NCBI GenBank assembly: GCA_045811525.1
Contig: JBJMTV010000030.1
Coordinates: 62,001 to 126,000 of the forward strand
DNA length: 64,000 nt
DNA from: VAZQ01 sp045811525
GTDB lineage: Bacteria; Pseudomonadota; Alphaproteobacteria; Rhizobiales; Xanthobacteraceae
Direction of reading: 5' to 3'
Position numbers and translations under genes: made by a program. The notes under the pieces were generated by a model. That model was given only the letters and a program-made list of their open reading frames with translations. It did not search any database and was not told the origin of the DNA. Positions 8,439-14,959 of the stretch are shown in pieces (position 1 is the first letter of the stretch; each line of letters starts with the position of its first letter).

Positions 8439-9389
8439 CTATCTGATGTCGGCCTCCTTGATCATGCGGCCGTAGTCCTCGTATTGTTTTTTGACAAAAG
8501 ATGCGGCTTCCTCCGCGCATGCACCAACCGGAAACAGGCCTTGCGCGTCGAGTTTGGGAGCAACCTCCGGATCACGCAGCGCATCTGAAAACCAAGATGC
8601 AAGCTGCGCCGCGACTTCCTTGGGCGTGTGAGAGGGCGCGGCTGCAATAAACCAGATATCGGCTTCAAAATCCTTCAGGCCATTTTCGGCAAGCGTCGGA
8701 ACGTCAGGCAGCGATTCGATCCGCGAGGCGGAGGCGACCGCGAGTGCACGCAGCTTATTGCTCTGAATCAGCTCGAGGACGTTAGGATAGCTCGCCATCA
8801 CACTGGTGATATGCCCACCAAGGACGGCGTTAACTGCCGGCGTCGAGCCCTGATATGGAATGAAGTTGAGGTTCAAGCTCAAAATGCGCTTCATGGTTTC
8901 GATAGCGATATGCGGGCTGGAGGCGGGCCCGGCGCTGGCAATGCTCAATTGGCCGGGCGACTGTCGAGCAGCCTCAAGAAAGTCGGCAAACGTGCGATAG
9001 GGTGTCTCGCTGTTGACTGCAATCAGCTGCGGCGAACGAACCAAATAACAGATCGACTGGAATCCTGCGATCGGATCATAGTTTACTTTTTTTAAGTGCG
9101 GATTGATCACAAATTCAGGCGTCGTAATCAGAATGGTGCCGCCGTCCGGCGGTGAGCGCGCCACGTATTCCGTTCCGATGATGTTGCCAGCTCCCGGCCT
9201 GTTCTCAACGACAACGGTCCGACCTTGCTTGCGACTTATCTGATCCCCCAACAACCGAGCCAGGGTATCGGAACCTCCGCCGGCGGTCGAAGGCGAGACA
9301 AATTTGATGGAGAGAGGTGTTTGCGCTGCGGCTGGAGCAACAAACAGTGGGGCCAGCAGATACAATAGGACCAGCGAGACCTTTGTCAT
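8439..9389 (-). CDS. Tripartite tricarboxylate transporter (Bug) receptor 1
   Basis: A 316-residue periplasmic binding protein from the ATG at 9389 (MTKVSLVLLYLLAPLFVAP), which begins a signal peptide cleaved after AAAQ. Family marks are KFVSPSTAGGGSDTLAR near the start, VVVENRPGAGNIIGTEYVA, SPPDGGTILI, the IPYQGSTPAVNAVLGG segment and LRALAVASASR. Bug receptors bind carboxylates and present them to the TctAB membrane complex, but no tctA or tctB gene is in the window, so this is an orphan receptor. The frame extends upstream to 9527 through a fragment of an unrelated substrate-binding gene start (MRRRQVITLLG), which is not part of this protein. Confidence 0.9.
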   Translation of the reverse strand: MTKVSLVLLYLLAPLFVAPAAAQTPLSIKFVSPSTAGGGSDTLARLLGDQISRKQGRTVVVENRPGAGNIIGTEYVARSPPDGGTILITTPEFVINPHLKKVNYDPIAGFQSICYLVRSPQLIAVNSETPYRTFADFLEAARQSPGQLSIASAGPASSPHIAIETMKRILSLNLNFIPYQGSTPAVNAVLGGHITSVMASYPNVLELIQSNKLRALAVASASRIESLPDVPTLAENGLKDFEADIWFIAAAPSHTPKEVAAQLASWFSDALRDPEVAPKLDAQGLFPVGACAEEAASFVKKQYEDYGRMIKEADIR

Positions 9390-9479
9390 TCCGCAATCCG
9401 TTCTATGCTCACAGGCGTTGCCTGTTCTGTTCGAAACAAACGTCCGCCCCTGCCTGAAGCGCTCACGCGCTACGGTCAC

Positions 9480-9575
9480 AATCGAGTGGGGTCGACCGAG
9501 AAGCGTGATGACCTGGCGTCGCCTCATGACTCGATCACCTCGTCAGCAAGCGCGAGCAGCGCGGGGGACTTCCAG
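9480..9575 (-). pseudogene. ABC_sub_bind end and start fragments
   Basis: On the minus strand a short stretch PALLALADEVIES and stop (the family C-terminus) is followed immediately by MRRRQVITLLG (the family N-terminus), the tandem-junction pattern of ABC_sub_bind genes. Both sides are truncated within a few codons. It is a scar of a lost gene pair rather than a gene. Confidence 0.4.
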
Positions 9576-9589
9576 GCCAAGCGACCAGG

Positions 9590-9621
9590 AAAAAAGGTGC
9601 GGAGGCTCGATCCTCCGCACC
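9590..9621 (-). terminator. Rho-independent terminator of the Pro/Gly-rich gene
   Basis: A perfect 10-bp stem (GGTGCGGAGG / CCTCCGCACC) with a 6-base loop at 9596-9621, followed on the minus strand by six T (9595-9590). It lies about 35 bp after the stop of the gene at 9656. Confidence 0.85.
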
Positions 9622-9655
9622 ACCTATGAGGCGCTGGCGTGCGATATAGCCAGCG

Positions 9656-10207
9656 TTAGTCGGTCGTGCACGTCAGGATACGCCTGTTTCGGCTGTAGCT
9701 GTAGGTGTAGGTGCAGCCTTCACTGCTATAGCCTGTGCTGTCACTGCCGGACACATAGCCGCCGTAGGAGCCGTATCGCCAACCGTTACGGCCGTAGCGA
9801 TACGCTCCAGACCGACCCTCGTTGCTGACGGCCGAGCTGCCGCGGAGGTTACCCACGGCACCATGACCACCGAAATGAGAAGCAGCGGCAGCACCAGGGC
9901 CGCCAACGCGAGGACCCCCACCCAGTCCGGGACGAGGAATACCACCCGGGCCGGCATGCGGCAGACCACCAAAGCCAGGACGAGGAGCGGCAAGGCCAGG
10001 AGGAGGACCTCCAAGACCAGGAGGTGGACCACCGATTCCAGGCGGAGGGGGAGGGGGACCGAACGCAAGCGCACCATTTGACGCCATTACCGGGGCGGCG
10101 AGCAATGCACTCGCGACCAGCACGTTCAGCGTCCTGCGTGGTCCGGAACGTCTGTTCTGCAGCGAGATTCGATTGTCGATCGGTTCGTGGATGATATTGC
10201 TGGTCAT
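9656..10207 (-). CDS. Exported proline/glycine-rich protein
   Basis: A 183-residue protein whose ATG at 10207 follows an AGGAAACAACC ribosome binding site. The N-terminal 20 residues are polar and basic, followed by a hydrophobic stretch (about 28-46, NVLVASALLAAPVMASNGALA) that is probably a signal peptide with a long n-region. The mature part starts with a Pro run (FGPPPPPPG) and PPGLGGPPPGL repeats, then Gly-rich sequence, and ends in a Tyr/Ser-rich domain with two Cys (GCTYTYSYSRNRRILTCTTD). The function is unknown; it resembles surface proteins of Bradyrhizobiaceae. A strong terminator follows it. Confidence 0.7.
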   Translation of the reverse strand: MTSNIIHEPIDNRISLQNRRSGPRRTLNVLVASALLAAPVMASNGALAFGPPPPPPGIGGPPPGLGGPPPGLAAPRPGFGGLPHAGPGGIPRPGLGGGPRVGGPGAAAASHFGGHGAVGNLRGSSAVSNEGRSGAYRYGRNGWRYGSYGGYVSGSDSTGYSSEGCTYTYSYSRNRRILTCTTD

Positions 10208-10471
10208 GGTTGTTTCCTATCTTGAGGGATTGAGGATCGAAGAAAGTGCGCACCGAAGTGCTTGCGTGTACTTGATTGCTGTTTGGTCCCCGATCGATTG
10301 GGCTGTGGTCGAGTCGCGATAATGCGATCGCCGATCCGCTAGTACATTGGCTTAGTTGCGGTTTGCGTCGGCCACGGCGTTGGCCGCCCATTCGGCGACG
10401 CAGTCACGCTGGAAATTGCGGGTGACAGTAACTGAAAGCCGCCGGCACGATGGCGCAGCTTTGCGGAGGGA
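10208..10471. other. Intergenic, probable promoter region
   Basis: About 260 bp upstream of the Pro/Gly-rich gene. It presumably contains that gene's promoter, but no convincing -35/-10 pair was picked. No gene was recognised. Confidence 0.35.
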
Positions 10472-10620
10472 CTACTCGATGCACTCGTCAGCTTGGGCGA
10501 GCAGCATGGGCGGCACTTCCAGGCCCAGCACCTTCGCAGTGACCATGTCGATAAGAGGCTCGCCCCTGCCACGCTCTTCAAGCCCGTCCATCACAGGGAG
10601 CACCGGGTTCAATCGTGACA
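10472..10620 (-). pseudogene. C-terminal fragment of an ABC_sub_bind substrate-binding gene
   Basis: The minus strand ends MVTAKVLGLEVPPMLLAQ then ADECIE and stop, which is a close relative of the family C-terminus (xxTAKALGLxxPPxLLxxADEVIE). Upstream the sequence loses resemblance within about 15 residues. No start or transporter partners are present. Confidence 0.6.
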
Positions 10621-10672
10621 GCCCCGGGGCTTGTTGGTAGGGTCGTTTCTTCTCCATCGGGAGACACCCGTT

Positions 10673-11167
10673 ATGCGAATACTGCCGGTATTGTTTGCGG
10701 CGGGGACACTTGCAACGTCTGTCCCCGAAACAGCCTCGGCTCAACAGCTCGTGCAGCGGCGCGACGTGTCCTATGCGGTTGCGTTCGCTATCGCGACCGG
10801 CGCCGTCGACGCCTGCCGCGCCCTCGGCTTCACCAGCTCGGCTGTCGTCGTCGTGGGCCGCGGGGGCGATACCATCCTCGCCGCGAGCGACGACGACGCC
10901 CGCCCGCATGCCATGGAGGCAGCGCGCCGCAAGGCTTACACTGCGCGCACCTTCGGCATCACCACGACGGAGTTCTCGAAGGAGCTGCCAGATCGCCCGG
11001 CGCGGCGTGCGCAGGTGCTGCTGCCGCACATCACATCGCTCGATGGCGGCGTGCCCATCAAGCTTGGCAACGAGGTGATCGGCGGTGTCGGCGTCGCAGG
11101 GTCGCCCGGCAAGGACGAGCAATGCGCCACCGGCGGGCTGGACAAGGTCAAGGCGGCGCTGCAGTAG
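10673..11167 (+). CDS. Periplasmic GlcG/HbpS-family (DUF336) protein
   Basis: A 164-residue protein from the ATG at 10673 (MRILPVLFAAGTLATSVPET), with a signal peptide ending near ASAQ. The mature domain matches the HbpS/GlcG fold: a helix with AIATGAVDACRALGF, then SAVVVVGRGGDTI, AARRKAYTARTFGITTTEF, and a late GGVPIKLGNEVIGGVGVAG that is the most conserved stretch. Relatives bind haem or act near glycolate or corrinoid metabolism; the ligand here is unknown. An in-frame upstream ATG at 10631 lies in the remnant zone and is less likely. It is single, with no obvious partner gene. Confidence 0.82.
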   Translation: MRILPVLFAAGTLATSVPETASAQQLVQRRDVSYAVAFAIATGAVDACRALGFTSSAVVVVGRGGDTILAASDDDARPHAMEAARRKAYTARTFGITTTEFSKELPDRPARRAQVLLPHITSLDGGVPIKLGNEVIGGVGVAGSPGKDEQCATGGLDKVKAALQ

Positions 11168-11302
11168 GCGGTGGCGACACGCGGATCGGTAGTGCCGCGA
11201 TATAGTCCGTTCGATGCGTGCTCGAACCTGAGGGAATTCCCCGCTCGTCGGTGGTGCGGTGGCCTTTACGACGGTGCGCTGATTGCGCGGCCGCGCTTGA
11301 CG

Positions 11303-11650
11303 TCATTCGATGCCAATCAGGGCTGCCAGTTTCTCGCGTGTCTCTTGCAGTATGCTGGCCGGTGCCACGGCGATAAACGCCGCTCGACGCGCCGGCCATG
11401 CGAGGCAGCGGACCTGATCGGCCAGGACCACACCGGTGAGGCCGGCAGCGGCAGGGATCGGTACCTCGAACCGGAAACCTTTCGCCTGATTGGTAATTGC
11501 GCAGGCGACACAAAGGCCGGTGCGCTCGTTATAGGCACGCGGACTCAACACGATGGCCGGCTGTCGTCCTTGCTGCTCGTGGCCCTCAGTCGGATTGAAA
11601 CTGATCCAGATGAAGTCGCCGGCAGCTGGACAATAACTACCAGACCTCAT
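11303..11650 (-). CDS. mazF: MazF/PemK-type endoribonuclease toxin
   Basis: A 115-residue protein from the ATG at 11650, which overlaps the antitoxin stop by 14 bp. MazF marks are the opening GDFIWISFNPTEGHEQQGR with QPAIVLSP, then FRFEVPIP, and GVVLADQVRCLAW, the strand carrying the conserved Ser/Thr/Asp-Q-x-R element. MazF toxins cleave mRNA at short specific sites and are neutralised by the partner encoded just upstream. A longer frame to 11707 would overlap deeply with the antitoxin and is rejected. Target sequence and activity cannot be read from sequence. Confidence 0.88.
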   Translation of the reverse strand: MRSGSYCPAAGDFIWISFNPTEGHEQQGRQPAIVLSPRAYNERTGLCVACAITNQAKGFRFEVPIPAAAGLTGVVLADQVRCLAWPARRAAFIAVAPASILQETREKLAALIGIE

Positions 11651-11888
11651 TTCCGACCGGGCCGCCCCAGTCGATGTCGCGGTGGTAGGTCTCCGGCGTG
11701 ATCCCAACGATCAATTCCTCCAATTGATATCGGCGGCGCCCGCGCGGCTTGGCCACTTTGATGATCAGCGCGCCACTCTCGATGGTCATTTCGGCGCGTT
11801 TCCCTTCGCTCACGCCAAGTTCCTTGGCGAATGCGCTTGGGACCCTCAGGGCGAGCGAATTTCCCCACTTCACAAATTCAGTTTTCAT
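11637..11888 (-). CDS. mazE: MazE-type antitoxin (AbrB/SpoVT fold)
   Basis: An 83-residue protein starting at the ATG at 11888 behind an AAGGAA ribosome binding site. The N-terminal swapped-hairpin DNA-binding domain reads MKTEFVKWGNSLALRVPSAF then AKELGVSEG, with the second half EMTIESGALIIKVAKP. The C-terminal tail (RRYQLEELIVGITPET...DIDWGGPVGNEVW) should wrap MazF. A perfect palindrome lies just upstream and is the likely autoregulatory operator. The pair is a type II toxin-antitoxin module. Confidence 0.88.
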   Translation of the reverse strand: MKTEFVKWGNSLALRVPSAFAKELGVSEGKRAEMTIESGALIIKVAKPRGRRRYQLEELIVGITPETYHRDIDWGGPVGNEVW

Positions 11889-11904
11889 CCAACTATTCCT
11901 TACG

Positions 11905-11923
11905 GTATCTACAACGTAGATAC
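11905..11923. promoter_or_regulatory. Perfect palindrome, probable MazE operator
   Basis: GTATCTAC-AAC-GTAGATAC, with 8-bp arms and a 3-bp spacer, centred 26 bp before the antitoxin start. MazE family antitoxins commonly repress their own promoter by binding such sites, alone or with MazF. Binding is inferred from position and symmetry. Confidence 0.6.
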
Positions 11924-12084
11924 GAGAGGGGGCCGTGTCAACCACGACACGGGGAATGCCGTTTGCGGCCCGGGTTTACATCGTGGAACATAAAAATGCT
12001 TTTCGCTGCTCCGGATTGCCCTCATCGCAGTGTGACAGGCCAGGCGTTGATGTTGGTGTGCGGTAACGCAACACCCCGGCCCAC

Positions 12085-12315
12085 TTACAGCAGCGCTATG
12101 AACTCGGCCACTGTGAAGCCGGCTTGCGCAATGATTGCCCGCAAAGTGCCACGCTTCAGGTCCTCACTGTGGATCGGGAGGGTGACTTTGCGGGTTGGGT
12201 CGCTCTGATGAATGAGCCGGCAATGACTGCCAGATCTGCGAGCTACGACAAAACCGGCACGTTCGAGCGCGCGGACGACATCTTTCGGCCGTAACGACGG
12301 GAGCCGGTTTGTCAC
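12085..12315 (-). CDS. hicA: HicA-type mRNA interferase toxin
   Basis: A 76-residue protein with the HicA double-stranded RNA-binding-like fold. It shows LRPKDVVRALERAGFVV, then RRSGSHCRLIH with the catalytic His, and KVTLPIHSEDLKRGTLRAII at the C-terminal helix. The GTG start at 12315 overlaps the stop of the upstream antitoxin (GTGA), showing translational coupling. In this family the antitoxin can come before or after the toxin; here it comes first. The role is cleavage of cellular mRNA when the antitoxin is depleted. Confidence 0.9.
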   Translation of the reverse strand: MTNRLPSLRPKDVVRALERAGFVVARRSGSHCRLIHQSDPTRKVTLPIHSEDLKRGTLRAIIAQAGFTVAEFIALL

Positions 12316-12551
12316 GCCGCAAGCGTCACGCTCACCTCACGAATGCTCGGCGTAATTGCGGGCGGGATCGGTTCACCGTGCGCAGTCATGTCCTCAAGGA
12401 CGAGGCGGATGGCATCTTCCGCCATGGCAAGGGCTTCTTTCTCATCCCTGCCATAAGTGACGATCTCCGGAAGAGCGGGAACGCGGACGGTAAAACCAGA
12501 CTCTTGCTCCGGCTCAAGCACCACCGCGAACTTGCGTGTTTGTTCAGCCAC
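12312..12551 (-). CDS. hicB: HicB-type antitoxin
   Basis: A 79-residue protein from a GTG at 12551, preceded by ACGAGG at suitable spacing. A longer frame opens with TTG at 12569. The partial RNase H-like HicB fold is visible: FAVVLEPEQESGFTVRVPAL, PEIVTYGRDEKEALAMAEDA, then IRLVLEDMTAHGEPIPP. There is no obvious C-terminal helix-turn-helix or ribbon-helix-helix, so it is the short HicB form that neutralises HicA with limited DNA binding of its own. It is paired with the downstream hicA. Confidence 0.88.
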   Translation of the reverse strand: MAEQTRKFAVVLEPEQESGFTVRVPALPEIVTYGRDEKEALAMAEDAIRLVLEDMTAHGEPIPPAITPSIREVSVTLAA

Positions 12552-12678
12552 AATGTGCCTCGTCTGCAAACTTGTGTGGAACGTATGCGCATCTAGCGCT
12601 TAAGCCAATAGAGGTCCCTCGCTTCGGCGATCGCTGTGACCTGCTCGCAACCAGTTTGTGCCCTCCGACGAATAGGCC

Positions 12679-12930
12679 TTAATGGCGCCTGGCCTGAACG
12701 AGATAGGCGAGAATGGTTGTCTCCCCAAGCTGCCTGCACGCCTCCAGACGATGCAGACCTTCGACCAGCACAAAGCGATCACCGTCCTGGCGGACCATGA
12801 TCGGCGTTTGCTGCCCGACCTGCAACATGCTCTCCGCGATCACCTGCACCTTGGCAGGTTCGAGAGTCGTGCGCCGCTTCACCGGGACATAGATGTGCGC
12901 AATCGCGAGCGTCTCAGTCTTCATCATCAT
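12679..12930 (-). CDS. Small ParB/Srx-like nuclease-fold protein
   Basis: About 81-83 residues from one of three consecutive ATGs (12930, 12927, 12924). It carries the ParB N-terminal core: a strand ending YVPVKRRTTLEPAKVQVIAE, then SMLQVGQQTPIMVRQDGDRF and VLVEGLHRLEACRQLGETTI, matching the xxxLxGxHRxxAxxxLG signature (GLHRLEA). The HTH and C-terminal dimer parts of chromosomal ParB are absent, so it is a stand-alone ParB/Srx-like domain of the kind found in mobile DNA. The longer frame starting at 13050 runs through the palindromic repeat and is not real. Function unknown. Confidence 0.75.
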   Translation of the reverse strand: MMMKTETLAIAHIYVPVKRRTTLEPAKVQVIAESMLQVGQQTPIMVRQDGDRFVLVEGLHRLEACRQLGETTILAYLVQARRH

Positions 12931-12966
12931 GAGGCGGCATCCTGGCCAAACAAACTTCGCAAGTAG

Positions 12967-13058
12967 CGTTCGCAAAGCCGCGCAGCGGCGTGCGCACCAT
13001 TTACCTTGGCGGGTGCCCGTCGGTGCGCACGGTGCTTCGCACCTTTGCACACCCTACG
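12967..13058. repeat. Palindromic intergenic repeat, copy A
   Basis: Contains GCAAAGCCGC...GCGGCGTGCGCACCAT at one end and GGTGCGCACGGTGCTTCGCACC...GCACACCCTACG at the other. The outer ends are imperfect inverted copies of each other. Related copies lie at 14372-14462, 32929-33032 and, partly, at 33090-33131. The element is non-coding, although it opens spurious frames on both strands. Confidence 0.8.
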
Positions 13059-13080
13059 GCCGCCCTTGGCGTGCCGCCCT

Positions 13081-13332
13081 TCACCCCAGGCGACTGAGAA
13101 CCTCGTGAACCTGCTGCAGGACCTTCGCCGTTTTTTCGGCATAGTAGACGCTCACGACAGCATTGATGGCCTGCACCTGCGGGTCGAGCGGATTGAAGCC
13201 TGCGTCTTTCAGGCGCGCGTGCAGTTCCGTGTCGATCTCAGTTTTCTCGAACACTGGTAGCCTCCGCAAGAGAGCTTCAATAAGGGCGCGGCGTCGCCTA
13301 TCGTTTTTGACCTTTCCGCCTCTGGACCTCAA
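13081..13332 (-). CDS. Small hypothetical protein
   Basis: The conserved-looking part begins near KNDRRRRALIEALLRRLPVF and runs through EKTEIDTELHARLKDAGFNP to VYYAEKTAKVLQQVHEVLSRLG. It is about 75-83 residues, helical and basic at the start, and I do not recognise it. The start is uncertain: an ATG at 13395 would overlap the start of the divergent Bug receptor, and the only shorter candidate is a TTG at 13332. It sits upstream of the ParB-like gene on the same strand, separated by the palindromic repeat. Confidence 0.45.
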   Translation of the reverse strand: MRSRGGKVKNDRRRRALIEALLRRLPVFEKTEIDTELHARLKDAGFNPLDPQVQAINAVVSVYYAEKTAKVLQQVHEVLSRLG

Positions 13333-13393
13333 CCGATTTCTGCGGAAATTAGCGGCAGCACCTGCCGTGCAGGCGTACGAACGGGAGAAGGAC

Positions 13394-14365
13394 ATGATAG
13401 CTCCGCGTCGTCGATTGCTCCGGCTCTCTGCAGGCGCTGCCGTCTTGCCCGCGATATCGCGCTGGGCCGCCGCGCAGGATTATCCAAACCGGACAGTGCG
13501 CATGGTCGTCGGTTTCCCACCGGGGCAGGCGATCGACATCTTCGCGCGGCTGATGGGGGAATGGCTGCAGCAGCGCCTCGGCCAGACATTCATTGTTGAA
13601 AACCGGCCGGGCGCCGCCGCCAACGTGACAACCGAGATGGTGGCCCGCTCTCCGCCGGACGGCTACACATTACTGATTGTTTCATCGAACAACGTGATCA
13701 ACACCACGCTCTACGGCACCATCGATTTCGCGCGCGAGATCGCACCGATCGCCACTTTTGGCCGCGGCTATCAGGTCCTGAACGTCACGCTTTCGTTGCC
13801 GGTGAAGAGCGTGCCGGAGCTCATCGCGTTGGCCAAGGCGCAGCCCGGCAAGCTCAGCATGGCATCGCCGGGAATTGGAAGCGCCGGCCATGTTGCCGGT
13901 GAGATGTTCAAGATGATGGCGGGAGTGGACATGCTGCACGTGCCGTACCGCGGCTCAGTCGCAGCGCTGACTGACCTCATGAGCGGCCAGGTGCAGGTGA
14001 TGTTCGACAACTTGCCGTCGTCGATCGAGCTCATCAGGGCCGGCAGCATTCGTGCACTTGCCGTGACGCCGGCGACGCGCTCGCAGGCGCTGCCCGATGT
14101 CCCGAGCATCGGCGAGTCGGTGCCCGGCTATGTTGGTGGCGGCTGGACCGGAATTGGCGCGCCTGCCAACACCCCGACCGAAATCGTCGATTTGTTGAAC
14201 CGGGAGGTCAACGCCGCGCTCGCGGACACCAGGATCAGTGCACGCATCGAGAGCCTTGGCAGCCCGGTTCTGATGATGTCACCGGCCGAATTCCGCAAGC
14301 TCATTGCCGAGGAAACCGAGCGCTGGGCGAAGGTGATCAGGTTCGCGAAGGTCAAACCGGAGTGA
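13394..14365 (+). CDS. Tripartite tricarboxylate transporter (Bug) receptor 2
   Basis: A 323-residue periplasmic binding protein whose ATG at 13394 follows an AGAAGGA ribosome binding site. The leader contains PRRRLLRLSAGAAVLPA and ends AAAQ, a twin-arginine-like signal. The mature protein shows VRMVVGFPPGQAIDIFAR, FIVENRPGAAANVTTEMVA, SPPDGYTLLIVSSNN, HVPYRGSVAALTDLMSG and LAVTPATRSQALPDVPSIGE, all standard Bug family segments. Like the other receptor it has no membrane partners in the window. The ligand, probably a small carboxylate, is unknown. Confidence 0.92.
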   Translation: MIAPRRRLLRLSAGAAVLPAISRWAAAQDYPNRTVRMVVGFPPGQAIDIFARLMGEWLQQRLGQTFIVENRPGAAANVTTEMVARSPPDGYTLLIVSSNNVINTTLYGTIDFAREIAPIATFGRGYQVLNVTLSLPVKSVPELIALAKAQPGKLSMASPGIGSAGHVAGEMFKMMAGVDMLHVPYRGSVAALTDLMSGQVQVMFDNLPSSIELIRAGSIRALAVTPATRSQALPDVPSIGESVPGYVGGGWTGIGAPANTPTEIVDLLNREVNAALADTRISARIESLGSPVLMMSPAEFRKLIAEETERWAKVIRFAKVKPE

Positions 14366-14371
14366 AGCCTT

Positions 14372-14462
14372 GTAGGGTGCGCAAAGCCGCATGAGCGGCG
14401 TGCGCACCATCAACACCTCTCGCAGTGGTCGCGGTGCGCACGGTGCTTCGCACCTCCCTACG
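14372..14462. repeat. Palindromic intergenic repeat, copy B
   Basis: Starts GTAGGGTGCGCAAAGCCGC immediately after the Bug receptor stop and ends GGTGCTTCGCACCTCCCTACG. It has the same organisation as copies A and C and could form a long imperfect hairpin in the 3' UTR. Confidence 0.8.
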
Positions 14463-14501
14463 GCCGCAACCCACGTAGCGTGTGCGGACGCCGCGAAGGT
14501 C

Positions 14502-14744
14502 TCAATTTCTCGCGGCGCTGCGCGACTCGGCGCACTTCTCTTGCGAGCCGCGCAATGCGTCAATCAGAACATCGTAGGCATCGGCGGAGAAGTGGAATGG
14601 GCCCACCACTTTGCCGCTGGCTGTGTAAAGCTCGAAGGCGAAGGCGGAGCCGTCGTGGTTCTCATAGAGTTGCAGCCGTTCGACCACCTGACAGCCGGCC
14701 ATTCGGCCGCCGTCGATTTCAATCGCAACTGACTTGCCAGCCAT
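14502..14744 (-). CDS. Small hypothetical protein
   Basis: An 80-residue protein from the ATG at 14744 (MAGKSVAIEIDGGRMAGCQV). It has alternating strands (VVERLQLYENHDGSAFAFEL) and then a helix (FSADAYDVLIDALRGSQEK), with no signal peptide or known motif. It may be a small cytosolic beta-barrel or adaptor, but this is only an impression. It is divergent from the molybdenum-enzyme gene. Confidence 0.5.
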   Translation of the reverse strand: MAGKSVAIEIDGGRMAGCQVVERLQLYENHDGSAFAFELYTASGKVVGPFHFSADAYDVLIDALRGSQEKCAESRSAARN

Positions 14745-14959
14745 CCCCTGTGCCCCCGGTTCAGTGCCTGTCGCCCCGTCGATAGCGCGTCCTTTAGAGC
14801 GCGCCAACTATGACCTCAGTAGGGCTGTCCACACCACGAAGTTGTCCGATCGCCGCCGCATACGCTCCACATCAGCGCGACCTGGTCTGGGAACCGCGAC
14901 CAATACTCTTGCACCCCAACTGATGATAGACAGGCTTGGTTGAGCGGGAACCAGGCCGC

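Noticed and set aside
13333..13395. Extending the small hypothetical to an ATG at 13395
   Set aside because: It would overlap the Bug receptor's start and ribosome binding site; the added residues show no conservation.
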